Assembly: GCA_001600615.1 (NCBI GenBank)
Contig: BCKK01000009.1
Location: forward strand, 1,029,213 to 1,093,212
DNA length: 64,000 nucleotides
DNA from: Dioszegia crocea
Lineage: Eukaryota > Basidiomycota > Tremellomycetes > Tremellales > Bulleribasidiaceae
Direction of reading: 5' to 3'
Under the pieces are notes generated by a model that had not been told where the DNA came from, made no database searches, and was given only the letters and a program-made list of their open reading frames with translations. Shown one piece after another: positions 1 to 12,948 of the stretch (positions are counted from its first letter, which is position 1; each line of letters starts with the position of its first letter). The position numbers and the translations under genes were made by a program.

Positions 1-2
1 AC

Positions 3-1152
3 CTCCCGCTATACTCATTCTGGTCCATGGATGACTTCTCTTGGGGAAACACTCGCCAGGTCGTTGGTGAAGGAAACAACAAGACGGTGGTTTACGAGGA
101 TGACGAGGTGTTTAGGGACGACATGATTCCATACAAGAGCTTCAAGGGTGAGTTCACTTACATATTGCATAAAAGGATCAGAGCTGACTTTTAAGACTAC
201 GAAGCCGGCGCCTGGGAGATTCAATCCCTCCATTCCGAGAAATCTAGGCATACCGAAATGTCCGGCGCACGATCCCAAGCCAACTCTTTTCGTCCACCTC
301 GATTTGTTCACTCCCGTAACCCCTCGGCACACTCTAGCTCTGCCTCCCTTCCCCAAGGCGGAGACTACTGGCGCGACTCATCCCCTCTCGGCCCCGCCCA
401 TTCTTCTCGGAATTTACGCGGAATGCCATCTCAGCAATCCCTACTCTCTGGCCCAGGTCGCGGTCTCAATGCGCCCCAACCTCCATTTATGGGTGGTCAG
501 CGTGTCCAAAGTATGGCTGGATTGAGCATGTGGGGCGGAGGATCAGTCTATGATTCACCTCAGGGACCAGGAGGTCAACCACCAGGATTCATGCACCCTC
601 AAATGACTGGCATGTCGGCTGGGAGCCCCATGATGCCACCCATGGGTATGCCGATGCAGAATCACGGTCCGACCAACCCCTTCGACTCACCAATGATGAT
701 GCCTATGTCGGACGCTGGACGGCAGTCGGGTTATTACCCACCTGTACCGGGAGTCATGGGTATGGGTGCGCCTAGAGGAAGCGTCATGACGAATTTAGGC
801 GGGTATGGGAATATGATGGGGAGTGGTCAGCCGGGAGGAATGGGAATGGGCATGCCTAGGGGAGTCTCGACTTATTCCCTCGCTACGACAAATCACCCGC
901 TGGCTTCGGCTCCACAAGTCAACTCGGCGAGCTCGCCAGAAGATGGGGAAGTTGTGGATGTTCTCAGGAGATATTTGGCCACTCAAGATTTGATGAGCGT
1001 GTAAGTCCTTTTTCAACGACTACCAGTCAGAGCTGATTAGTAGGACGAAACGACAAACGAGAGAAGCGCTATATGGTTTATTCCCTAATGCCAATCTCCA
1101 AACGAGGGCGGGATGGGTGAATGAGAATATCGACAAGATTCTCAGTGAATAG
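3..1152 (+). CDS. Chitin synthase, class V type, C-terminal part
   Basis: This is the 3' end of a gene that begins outside the window. Chitin synthases are plasma-membrane glycosyltransferases that polymerise UDP-GlcNAc into cell-wall chitin. Exons are 3-147, 196-1000 and 1044-1152. The first exon reads [20 protein letters not shown] and then a DDE...DMIPYK stretch, the conserved end of the catalytic region. A long Ser/Pro and then Met/Gly/Pro-rich linker follows (about 250-900). The last about 50 residues ([14 protein letters not shown]... [10 protein letters not shown]) match a DEK_C domain, which in fungal chitin synthases marks the class V/VII enzymes that carry a myosin-like head. The head itself would lie upstream and is not seen. 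Both introns have CTGAC/CTGAT branch sites. The class assignment is inference from the tail alone. Confidence 0.9.
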
Positions 1153-1596
1153 ACAGATGGGCGATTGTGTATACGAGTAGGAGTAACGGAACGGACTAGT
1201 TTGACCCCTTGTTTCCATATGTTTATGACTGACTGATTTGCCTCTCTTTCTGCTTTTGCCTTATGCATCAATGGACATTCGTAGCTGTCGGCGATCCGTT
1301 CGGGTCCGATGTTGGAAAACGGACCTTGGAAGCTCGGCCGTGGATGTAGATCTGGGTGGAGGTCATGGATAGAGAGGGCAGTGGACGCACCGGCTAATGC
1401 AATCGCCGGGTGATTGTGACGTTGGAAAATGATAACCGGCACTCCGCCAATTTCCAACAAAGTACTCCGCCCATAGTCTCACCGTCTACTCAGCAGATAG
1501 TATAAGTAGGAACCCCGCAGGCCCCACTGTCCCTCCACATATCAACTACAACTGTACATCAAGGACCAACCCAACAACCGCGAAATCATAGCCAAA
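1153..1596 (+). promoter_or_regulatory. Spacer and likely promoter of malate synthase
   Basis: This stretch holds the 3' flank of the chitin synthase and the upstream region of the next gene. A TATA-like TATAAG lies at 1501-1506, about 90 bases before the ATG, followed by a C/A-rich leader. I see no coding potential. Confidence 0.4.
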
Positions 1597-3747
<2,151 letters not shown>

Positions 3748-4033
3748 TTTGCGCGATAGGGAAGGCCCGAAGTTGTGTTTTCGAAGATTTTGTATATGTT
3801 TCTCCGTAGGTAGTGAAGTAAAGAAGTGAATGTGTGATAATCTGTACACCGTACTGCGATCTTTATGACCGTCAGGCTGTTCTATAAGGCTTCAGCAGCT
3901 CATCAGCCCATCATAGAGGCACTTTCCCACGGTCGTCGCGTTTCATCTTTGTGTTTTTCTGACTTGAACCCATCTTGCGCTACAGGCCTATTTATCACCT
4001 CTTTCAAGGTATAGATGAGGAGATAACACGACA

Positions 4034-4675
4034 ATGGCGATACGCTTCAAGGTCAGGCCAAAGACAGGTGAGCTGAGTCGCTAGCGTGTCCGGAAGCCTG
4101 AGGGTGGAAGGGCCGATATTGGATGGAGGAGCGAATTCGGAGCTTGTCGATGCCGATCTCATGGCATCTCTGCTCGTCCGGCTTCTGGACTTTGCTCAGC
4201 AGTTGGGATTGGATCTTGAAGAAAGGCAGAAATGAGCAGAGCTGATATATCAGATGCCAGCTCGACCCCTTGTCATACCCAACTTATAGCCCTCCTCGCT
4301 TGTTTCGCAACCACAGGCGACATGCGCGCGACGGAGCAATGCGCGATAACGGCCAAGAGTCTGGGGGAATGTATGGCTAGTGGTGCTGGAGGAGGCAGGA
4401 AGGGAGCTAGAGGATCGGTGAGTGTTCTGTCTGCATGGTATGGCTGGGGAGTCATGGGTATGAGGGGATATTGGCCAGGTTGGGATTAAATGGCATGTAA
4501 TGGGGACCGACTGCCATACATTTACGATCTACAATTACGTCTCAATCCTTCTCTCCCCATCCTTTGCCCTTTCCCACACCCTAAAGTGTTTGATAGGAAG
4601 AGCTTTGAGAGTGTGATGATCGGGATGTATGCTGACTTCTCGCAGATCAACCACCTGCTCGGCAGATTAAAGTAG
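4034..4675 (+). CDS. MRP10: Mitochondrial small-subunit ribosomal protein mS37 (Mrp10), twin CX9C
   Basis: This 75-residue protein comes from three exons: 4034-4067, 4254-4417 and 4646-4675. The N-terminus MAIRFKVRPK is the typical start of fungal Mrp10. It is followed by a CHCH domain with two exact CX9C motifs, CHTQLIALLAC and CAITAKSLGEC, and it ends INHLLGRLK, matching the family's usual end. Mrp10 is imported through the Mia40 disulfide relay and sits in the mitochondrial 37S ribosomal subunit. Splice sites are GT-AG with CTGAT and CTGAC branch sites just before the acceptors, and the reading frame closes exactly at TAG. The first intron (186 nt) and second intron (228 nt) are long for this region, so the gene is easy to miss. 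It lies downstream of malate synthase on the same strand with a 286-base gap. Confidence 0.9.
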
Positions 4676-4784
4676 TGCGGACCCACTGCCCGATGTATAA
4701 ACACCTCATGCTCGATATCAGATATAAGAGCTTCCAACTCATATACACTCACTTATCTAGGCAATACCACAAAGCTCGATCAAA

Positions 4785-6061
4785 TTACAAGCTCGCCGGT
4801 TCTCGATAAACATTCTGATCCCACCTTGTCCACCCTCCCATATCCGCCCAGACATACACCAAATCATCTCCCAACCTTCTCCCCGCAATTTTACGCCGAG
4901 CCTTATTCCCGTCTTTTCCAGCTCGATTTAATCGGACCGCCGCCCGCAATCCTTCTTTTCCCTCTGCGTCCTTCACAAGCTTGGCAAACTGGCGGTTTGA
5001 CAATGCCTCAGCATCGCCTGAAGTGTGGCGGATGACGATGTGTAGAACCTCAAGGGGAAGGTCTGGGATTCGGAAAGGTGTCGTGGGAGTTCCAGCTCGG
5101 TTCTTCCGGCCCTTCTTGGCATTGAGGAGGATTCGGGCATAGGGGAGACAACGAAGCGCAGCTTTCATCACTCTGCGTGTAAGGATGTTATTGCGGTCAA
5201 TGAGGGGATTGATACGTTCCCATTCGGTGGCTAGCCGTGGATCTGAGGGAACGAATCGAGCGTACGAATCCCTACCGAGATTGAACTGTCGAAGGGTGAA
5301 GTTGCCGTATTCCAGCGCGTCAATCATGGATTTAGTGGCTTCGTAGTTGAAGTTGTTGCCCCGGAGGACGAGGAAGATAAGGTGTCTGGATCGAGGGGAG
5401 CACATGTAGGATACGATAGCTCTCGCACCTTCGGAACCGAGCTGACAGCTGGTCATGTCTAGGATAAGAAGATTGGGGGAGTTGAGGTGGGTGAGGAAAT
5501 CGACAACACCAGATGATTGAAGGTTGTTTCCCTTGAGTTGGAGCTGGACCAAATGGGAAGAATTGAGAGAGGCGGTGATGGATCCGAGGTGATGTCGGAG
5601 CTGCACATCGTCAGGTCAACCAGTGGGGAGACATACCTCGATCAAATTGTAGTTCAGCTCAACATGTACCAGCTCCGGCGCTCTCTCTGACACATACTCC
5701 AATACCGCCGCCAGACCCTCATCCGTAATCTCACAACGACCAGCACAGAGATCTGTCAGATCCCATGAATCGGGACCACCACCTCCTTCCTCAAAGCTCT
5801 CTAGCCGTAGCTTGACATCAGGCAGACCGTGGATGAGAGCGATGATACCGTTCGTCTCCAAAGGCAGACCAGATACAGCAAGCTTTGTGAGATGTCGAGT
5901 AAACAAGGGGAGTACCTGCGTTGCTGCATAGTCAGTCAGAGGTTCCAATCATCTGTAGTAGATGCGTTACCGAGTGCTGCACCCCTTCCACCTAGATCTC
6001 GGCCGGAGCAGGACAGTATCCCGAAATCGGCGGGACGCCCACAGCGCTTCCGGGAACTCAT
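4785..6061 (-). CDS. LRR family protein, tandem copy L1
   Basis: This is the first of seven paralogues in a head-to-tail array. Exons, read from high to low coordinates, are 6061-5971, 5923-5637 and 5600-4785, 397 residues. Exon 2 and the start of exon 3 carry RNI-like leucine-rich repeats (for example HLVQLQLKGNNLQSSGV and NLLILDMTSCQLGSEGARAI). Then comes a family block MKAALRCLPYARILLNA and a C-terminal block LPLEVLHIVIRHTSGDAEAL. The last exon is 816 nt, exactly as long as that of L5, and the two share an Ala-Glu-Ala-Leu version of the C-terminal block, so they are probably the closest pair. The exon 1/2 junction is phase 1 and exon 2/3 phase 0, as in all copies. LRRs normally bind proteins. 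The partner and role are unknown. Confidence 0.8.
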
Positions 6062-6422
6062 CCCAGGGTGTGTATGATGGATCAGTGTATGACAATGGGA
6101 TAAGGAACAGAAGAGGTCGCTCGCGGGCTACATCTTTACCCCATCAGCTGATAGGAATTTGTGGCTGGATCGTGCCTGACTTCTGAGAGTCAACCCTAAA
6201 TCTGAGGCACTTCCATTGGTAAGTAATGCCTCTTCTACCCGAGATGTAGTCCAAAGGCAGGGTGAGAACAAAGTTGTCCAGACGCCGAGCTTGGGTGATA
6301 GGCGCCGCTCATTGGTGAGTTAGCCGGTGAGTGTGGATAATGAAACCAGCGGAAGGTTAATCTAGAGAACAGCCCTACTTATACATGCGCAAGCCATAAA
6401 CATATGTGACCTATCGTATAGG
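6062..6422. other. Intergenic spacer L1/L2
   Basis: This is the upstream region of L1 and downstream region of L2. No coding signal is seen. The sequence just before the L2 stop (CGTATAGGCTAG) resembles that before L3 (CCTATAGGCTAG), a trace of segment duplication. Confidence 0.4.
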
Positions 6423-7819
6423 CTAGCTGTTCGACTCCCAAACATCAAGACGTTCGGAGCGGAGCCAACCATCAGCGAGTGAACTCTCCACTAAAGAAGC
6501 AGGCCGGACGTAACGCCGCTTCGCCCTTTCGGCTTCACTATCTTTCGGCATCCAAGCCCTAGCCCGTAACGCCCTTGCCATCCCGTCTTTGCCTTCTGCG
6601 TACTGCCTAAGACGCGTAAACTGAGCGTTGGACAGGGCACCGGCATCCTGCGAGGTGTGGCGGACGATGAGGTGTTTGATTTCGAGTGGCAGGTGAAGGT
6701 ATCCGTGCGTTGGCAGAGTGGAATGAGGGGTTGGGGGAGTGGCTTCGGGTGCTGTGGAGGTGAAGAGGATGGATGATTGCTCGAGCGGGGCTATGGGTTC
6801 GGCATTGAGCAGGATCCGAGCAACAGCAAGACATCTGAGTGCCGCTGTTCTTGTCCGCTTGATGAGGGCCACATTTCGCTGGAGGAGGGGTCCGATCCGG
6901 TCCGTTTCGCACGGCAGCTCGCCCTCAAGCAACTGAGACTTGGGAGGAAGCCATACGTGCCATCTGCCCATATCCATTGAACGACGAGCGTCGGGCCTCA
7001 GATTAAAGTGAAGCATCGTGAGGTTACCGAATTCGAGGGCGTCGACGATTGCTCGTGTCGCCTCGGTGTCAAAATGATTGCCCTGTAGCTCTAGTCGGGT
7101 GAGGGTTCTCGAGCGAGGTGACTGGAGGTATCCGACGATAGACCCGACGACATCGGACTGTAGTGAACAGAATGAGAGGTCGAGGGATGATAAATGAGGG
7201 GCATCGAGCAGAGTGAAAAAGTGTGATACCGAAGAGGAGGGTAGTCGTTTACTGCTGCACAGATCTAGCCATTTGATGTGTGAGGCATTGAGCATTTTGG
7301 CAAAGTGATCAAGGTGTCCCTTCAGCTTGGTAGTCAGCAAACAATCTGATTGACAAATTTAGTAAAGAAAACTGACCTGAAGCGGGTTAGAGCCAGCAAT
7401 AAGAGAACGCAGCATGGGCTCCCTGAGAGCATAATCCATGACTGCCTTCATCCCCTCATCCGTCAGGTTGCAATCAGCAACTTCCAGAGTATCCAGCTCC
7501 CAACATTCGCCTTCCGCCGAAGCCGAAGTGGCGAATTTCGCCTTGTAGTCCTCGAGGCCGGCGAGAAGTCGCTTGATACCAGCCGTGCCTAGGTTGTTAT
7601 CGGCAACGTCAAGTCTGGAGTGACTGCTCTCGAGCTGATTGAGGATAGCGACAGCTGTAGGTCAGCTTCGAATCACCCCAAAGTAGAGAGTGACTCACCC
7701 CCTCGGACCCCTTCGAATCTCCTATGGTGACAATCGAGAATTGCCGGATCGGGTCTACACCCGTATTTGCCTCCCCTTGCTCTGCCCTTGGTCTGTGTCC
7801 AGTCGCTTGTGGCTGACAT
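6423..7819 (-). CDS. LRR family protein, tandem copy L2
   Basis: Exons are 7819-7699, 7654-7377 and 7325-6423, 433 residues. The start was chosen at MSATSDWTQTKG because L4 begins MSTTSDW at the equivalent place; a longer reading from 7861 is possible. Exon 1 ends with the family motif ILDCHHRRFEGVRGG. LRR units run from about residue 45 to 230 (for example LDVADNNLGTAGIKRLL and SSLDLSFCSLQSDVVGSI). The core block is RTRTAALRCLAVARILLNAEP. The C-terminal block is LPLEIKHLIVRHTSQDAGAL followed by SNAQFTRLRQYAEGKDG. Between the two blocks is a Thr/Pro-rich loop not found in L1 or L5. The tail ends W..SERLDVWESNS, a pattern shared with L3, L4 and L6. No signal peptide or membrane segment is seen. 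The function is unknown. Confidence 0.82.
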
Positions 7820-8595
7820 TCTGAAAATTAGATGTAGGAATGAGTAGGAAGCGTGGTGCAATGTGGTGGTTTGGGTGAAGTCATTTGAGGGGTGTGGGAA
7901 AATCTGAAAAGAGGCTGATCAGGTGATGAGGTGCGTTGACAGCCCGAAGCTGTGCCTGGCCGCCAGCATTCCACTTCGGTACCCGAGATGGCGCGCTCGG
8001 AGAAGGCGAGACGAAATCTCTAGGACTGTATGTTTGATGCTTTCGGCTGCAAAGTCAGCTGCAAATCCGAATGTGCCTTCGCCGATAGAATGAATGACAA
8101 ACCTCTGACTTGTGCCTCTTCATTTACTGAGGCAGCTGATAGGTGTCATATACACTTGCGGAGAATCTCGCATCCTGGAATCCAGGTGCCGAGGATGAGG
8201 AGGCCGGGCGAGGATGAGGGGGCCGGTCATGTTCAACAGTATTAATCTCCCTCAAGCCGGAAAGTTGTTGGGTTGATCATTGATTTTGGTACCAGCCGCA
8301 TTTCTAGTGCGAATGGACACTGAGCTCATTGAGTCTGCGCAGGATCTCGTGGTGCTGCGCCAAGATTCCATAAGCAATTGATGAAGTATGATGGATGCAG
8401 ATCCCGCACTCACACGCTCGCAGATCTTGTTGCAGACTCAAGCGCCGGGCTTTCCGTCGGAAGTCCCGACGGCATACATTCGCTCATAGAGGCCTGACGA
8501 ACGCTCATCCGTGCAGAGTGAAGACCTATACAGCGGCCTACAATGATTGTACATACAGTGCCTGTTCCAGAGACTAATCAGACACTTCCTATAGG
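7820..8595. other. Intergenic spacer L2/L3
   Basis: The spacer is non-coding as far as I can see. It contains the dyad at 8452-8462, annotated separately, and the L3 3' flank. Confidence 0.4.
8452..8462. promoter_or_regulatory. Dyad motif TTCCGTCGGAA upstream of L2
   Basis: This is a perfect 5+1+5 dyad, preceded by T and followed by GTCCCGACGG, which itself pairs with part of the motif. It lies 633 bases upstream of the L2 ATG. The same 11-mer recurs at 10497, 16656 (reverse orientation) and 38687, and at 12549 with one mismatch. Confidence 0.45.
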
Positions 8596-10008
8596 CTAGG
8601 TGTCGGACTCCCACCTATCCAACCGTAAAAGGCTCAACCATCGATCGGCCTGTGCCTTCTCCGCCATCGACTCTGACGGGACAGAGTTACGTCTGAATCT
8701 GAACCGTCTAGCCTCTTCCGCCGCTGCAGCCGCCGCTGCTGTTCTAGCCCGTATGATCTCGTGCATCCCCTCTTTGTCCTCCGCGTACAGCCTCAAACGT
8801 GTGAACTGAGCGTTGGACAGAGCGCCAGCGTCACCCGAAGTTTGGCGGATGATGTGGTGTTGAATTTCGATCGGCAGGGCGAGATATCTGAATGTCGGGA
8901 GGGAGGGGTGAGGCATAGTAGGGGATGGAGAGTGGCTTGAGTGGAAAGGCTTTCCGTGGAGATGTAGGTAGTGACCGATGGCTCCACCGGGGTTGGGGGT
9001 TGGGCGTTGAGTAGTACACGAGCATAAGGGAGACATCGAAGCGCCGCCAGCTTGGTTCGCTTGACCAAGCGCCGATTCCGCTGGAACAGCAGGTCGATGC
9101 GGTCCGACTGGTGCTGAAACTCAGCTATTAACTGACGCTCAATGCCTAAAGGCCGCAGGACCGCCAACGTATAGGTGATAGGCATGATATCGAGACTCTG
9201 CAAGGTGAAGTTGCCGAACTCTAGGGCGTCGACGATCTCTCGCACTGCTTGCAGGTCGAAGTGGTTGCCTTTTAAATTAAGGTGCCGAAGTCTCCAAGAG
9301 CGTTCCCAACGAAGGTAATTGGCAATGGGAGTGGCAACTTCGGAAGGGAGGGAACAGTGTGATAGATTGAGAGTTGAAAGATGGGGTGCGTTGAGGGTGG
9401 AGAAAAGTATCGAGACGGCGGAGGAAAGGATGCGCCTATTGCCACCGAGGTCGATCGAGACGAGGTTGGAGGAATTGATAGAGTGCACGATGGATGGGAG
9501 GTGAGTTCGTAGCTGCAGAGTTAGCTAGATATCCCCCTTATCTCGTCTCGTCGGATGGACTAAATTCGATCTGATTCTGTCCTAGATTGATAGACTGCAT
9601 CTGAACATCCCTGACGGAGTATACGCCAGAATTGCGGCAACCCCTTCATCGGAGATGTTGCAGCATCGGGCCTCAAGTGTTGATATTCCCCATTCACCTT
9701 GTGTCGAATAAGGAAATACGGCTCTGCACGCGTCGAGACCGGCAAGTAGCTGTATGATGCCTGCCGAACCCAGGTTGCTGTAAGCCAGGTCGAGCGTGGA
9801 ATGCAGGCTGTGAATGCGGCTGAGGACCGAATTGGCTTTTGATCAGCTTACTCAATTCGCACACTGTAGTGGGACGTGAACTCACCGCCTTCTATACCCT
9901 CGTAGCCGCCCCTTGACACTCTAGATGTGATGGTGACGGTTCTCCCTTCCCCGTCGGTCTCGCTCTTCCCGCAGTTTGCCTCCAGCCGCTCGTTGTCGAG
10001 ATCGACAT
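8596..10008 (-). pseudogene. LRR family pseudogene, tandem copy L3
   Basis: The layout matches the other copies: an exon 1 relic 10008 to about 9887 (MSISTTSGW...), an exon 2 relic about 9838-9570, and exon 3 from 9512 to 8596. The frame is broken at least three times. In exon 1 (about 9904-9914) the family ending GYEGIEGG is in a different frame from LECQG. In exon 2 (about 9611-9627) the LRR stretch SVRDVQMQSINLGQNQIE is out of frame with CNISDEGVAAILAY. In exon 3, between LLNAQPPTPVEPSVTT and LPIEIQHHIIRQTSGDAGAL (about 8880-8985), the frame changes again. The donor after exon 2 (expected GT right after the Glu codon near 9569) is also missing. Scattered lesions with intact motifs around them argue for a recently dead gene rather than one assembly error. 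Confidence 0.8.
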
Positions 10009-10661
10009 TTTTTTGAAGCAGTGTTAAATGTAACAATGATGGACAAAGTAGATTTGTTGAATCATCATGTGGGGAGATCTGGGTCAAGGAGCGGGCTCTG
10101 GATGTGCCTGGCCAAGATGTGGCGGGAGGCTTCAGCCCCTGCACATGATCAGCTCAACGTTCTGCGATGTTGCAAGGGGACGTACCTTTGACTTGCCGAT
10201 TGACGATTGGCTTAATCAGATCATACCATAGCACTTGAAGCTTCTCCACATGCTCCAAGGGAAGAGCATCTTGGATCAACGCGGCGGTCGGGCGGGTGAA
10301 GGTCGCATTTGCGGAGGCGCCAGTGGGTAGTAGGCGCTAAATTTGCCGGGCTTTCTCTGAGACGTGGCATCGAGCACAGTTCATGTCCGCTCGTCTCCCC
10401 TCCTGCGTGCGAAGAGAGCGCATAAAGCTGTCCAAATGTTATATAGATGTAGATCTGAGGTATCCCTCCGCCAGGCTCTTCTCTCTTTTGTTGACTTTCC
10501 GTCGGAAGCCCAAGCCACCCGCACCCAAGAAGTTTGGAAGGATATCCAGCAGGCCTCAGCTGAAACTTCATAATAGAGGTCTACACAAAGAAGCACACTG
10601 CTCGTACATATACTCATACAAGCATTTCCTACCCAGTCACAGCCAGGATAAGCCCCATAAC
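10009..10661. other. Intergenic spacer L3/L4
   Basis: No coding support is seen. It holds the dyad at 10497-10507 and, about 57 bases closer to L3, the string TATATAGATGTAG (near 10440). The same pairing occurs upstream of L6. Confidence 0.4.
10497..10507. promoter_or_regulatory. Dyad motif TTCCGTCGGAA upstream of L3
   Basis: This is an exact copy of the 11-bp dyad, 489 bases upstream of the L3 start. The context GACTTTCCGTCGGAAGCCC shares the leading CTTTCC with three other copies. Confidence 0.45.
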
Positions 10662-12039
10662 CTAGTGATTTGACTCCCACATATCAAATCCTTCGCAACG
10701 CAACCAGTTCTCAGCAAATCCTCTTTCCGCCCTTGCCTCGGGTTGGACATAGTAACCCTTGGCCCGCATATCATCACGAGCCTTCGCCGCCGCCTCCCTG
10801 ATCCGTAGCGCTCTGGTCATCCCCGCTGTTCCTTGCGTAAACAACCGCAAATGCGCAAATTGAGCATTCGACAGTGCCCCAGCGTCTCCCGAGGTATGGC
10901 GGATGACAATGTGCTGAATCTCGGTAGGGAGGCTGAGGAAGCGGAAAGTCGAAGAACGGAAAGGGCGATCGATTGTGAGGGGAAGTAGACTGAAGTGAAG
11001 GGGAGGTTTGGCGTTGAATAAGATTCGTGCGGTAGGGAGACATCGTAGTGCCGCTTTTTGAGCCCGAGCGGCTAGCATCCAGTTACGCTCTCTGAGCAGT
11101 CTGATACGCGCCGATTCGACCTCAAGCTCGGTGACTAGGTGGCAATTATCAAAAGGAGAGGATCCAGCAGGGCAGTTGGGCTGGTAGCCGGACACTGGTG
11201 ATAACCTGAGATCAGGCCGGACATCAAGCTCCCGTAGCGTGAAATTTCCGAAATCCAGGGCGTCGATAATGTCTCGCACCGCCCCGGGGTCGAGATTGTT
11301 GTTCCGTAGCTCGAAGCTGCGCAAGCTCCGAGACCGGGCGGACCGGAGGTACCCGGCAATCGGACCAGCGATTTCGGAGTTTAGGGAGGAGGAGGAGAGG
11401 TCGAGCGATGACAGATGAGGAGCATCGAGAAGGGTAAAGAGCTGTGAGACCGAGGATGAGAGTAGATTTCGGTTGTGAGACAGGTCCAATCGGGTAATAT
11501 GAGAGGCGTTGAGCGTTTCCGCGATATAGCCGAAGTTCGCCTTTAGCTGCAAGGGCGTTAGCCAAGTTTCCTTTTGGAGTCAACAGCGATGAGATACTCA
11601 CCTGGAAGATGTTCAGTCGGGCCTGGAAATACCGCAGCTTGGTCTCCCTGGCAGCATACGCCATCATGACCTCCAGCCCTTCATCTGTGACATTGCAATG
11701 AGAAACGTCCAGCGTAGTCAATCCCCAGTCATCGCCCGCCACTGTGGCGAATTTGCGTCTGCATTCGTCGAGGCCCTCCACGAGCTGCTTCAGACCTTCC
11801 GTCATGAGGTTGTTATTCGCCACGTTGAGGGCAGAGTGGGTGCCGTCGAGTTGGCCAAGGATAGTACTCGCTGCTGATCAGTGCCAATCCCACTTTAGGA
11901 TGTAAACACACTTACCTCCTTGCGGTCCTACAAAGCCCATACCGTAACATTCAAGCTCTGAGGGGTTGGGCCTATCCCACCGACACCCTCTAATTGAGGG
12001 ATGCGGCATGTTCTCTATCCAGTCGCTTGTAGTTGACAT
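10662..12039 (-). CDS. LRR family protein, tandem copy L4
   Basis: Exons are 12039-11916, 11870-11602 and 11546-10662, 425 residues. The protein starts MSTTSDWIENMPHPS, and exon 1 ends LECYGMGFVGPQG. LRR units include LTTLDVSHCNVTDEGLEVMM, RLDLSHNRNLLSSSVSQLF and SLRSFELRNNNLDPGAV. Then follow the core QKAALRCLPTARILFNAKP, the C-terminal block LPTEIQHIVIRHTSGDAGAL, and the tail RCEGFDMWESNH. Exon 3 is slightly longer than in L1/L5 because of a loop after the LRRs (VSGYQPNCPAGSSPFDNC). The gene is intact, with standard introns. It is probably the best full-length reference for the family. The function is unknown. Confidence 0.83.
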
Positions 12040-12548
12040 TCGGGCACGTCGATTGAAAAGACAAGATAATAGGATGTAAAGTTGGGATGTGTGAAGTATA
12101 TCAGGTGAGCATTGGGGGAGGGTCTGTGAAGCGGCTAATCAGGTTACTCGGTCCCGCTGATCTAGGCACGACGTGGCTGGAGATTCTTCACGCCGTTCAG
12201 CTGTGAAATCAGCTCAAATCTCGAAAATCACCTAGATCGTAGCCATAACTCACTCATCGTTCCGCTAGAGTGTCTGCGCAGTCCAGGAGATGGCATGAGC
12301 TCGTCGATGATTGACTGCGCCGGTAGCTCCCATCCGAGTGATGTAAAACGCGAGGCGAGAAGTCGACTCTTTGGAGAATCTCCATCGCTTTGGGCTAGAT
12401 TTTTGCGAGTAAAATCGGGAATCATACCACCTTGTGTCTCATGACGGATTTGTCGCTAGGCGCGAGGTATCTATCCCTCGAAGATTGCGGTGTAGAGAAG
12501 TAGATTGGCTTCAGCTTGTTTGGCGGTGAAGGCAGGCTCAGGCATCCT

Positions 12549-12574
12549 TTCCGTCGGAGGTGGAAAGCCACGTG
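12549..12574. promoter_or_regulatory. Variant dyad TTCCGTCGGAG plus CACGTG box
   Basis: The dyad at 12549-12559 has one mismatch at its last base. Ten bases further on, CACGTG (12569-12574) is a bHLH-type E-box. Dyad and CACGTG also sit 9 bases apart at 16656-16681. The pair lies about 510 bases upstream of L4. Confidence 0.4.
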
Positions 12575-12754
12575 CATCACTTGGACTTGTGGCACTGTGG
12601 CAGCCAAGCTTTTATGGCAGCTATGCTACTTGAATTGATAAACACAAGCACATGCAGGAGTATATGACCGGGGAGATGGAGGAGCCACGAACGGTCCGAG
12701 AAGATTGGTGAGTCATGAAAAAACGTGAGAATAGTCGATAGTGTGACGTGAGGC

Positions 12755-12824
12755 GACAGCTCCGCGACAGCTCCGCGACAGCTCCGCGACAGCTCCGCGA
12801 CAGCTCCGCGACAGCTCCGCGACA
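12755..12824. repeat. Tandem repeat, 11-bp unit, six copies
   Basis: Six perfect copies of GACAGCTCCGC (12755-12820) are followed by a partial GACA. The unit is not a multiple of three and lies outside genes. It is probably a replication-slippage minisatellite and a possible strain-typing locus. Confidence 0.95.
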
Positions 12825-12948
12825 ATCTCTTGGGGCAGTCTTTCAGTCGATACCTCCATGATGCCGATTCTGCCTAATCATGCTGCAAGTTGACCGAGAC
12901 TGATTACATCTTAAACGTACATGCCACTCCCCAAGACTATAGACCCAA

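Larger units (their letters stand above)
12040..12948. other. Intergenic spacer L4/L5
   Basis: This is the longest spacer in the first half of the array. It contains a dyad variant with a CACGTG box (12549-12574) and an 11-bp tandem repeat (12755-12824). No gene is seen. Confidence 0.4.

Noticed and set aside
258..1004. Open frame starting at an internal Met on +
   Set aside because: It is exon 2 of the chitin synthase; the splice at 147/196 joins it in frame to the catalytic end.
8793..9036. A 26-nt GT-AG interval in L3 exon 3 that would repair the frame
   Set aside because: Too short for a spliceosomal intron here (others are at least about 38 nt) and without a branch site; treated as a frameshift.
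12577..12825. Minus-strand frame with repeated SRSCRGAVAEL
   Set aside because: It is the translation of the 11-bp tandem repeat, not a gene.
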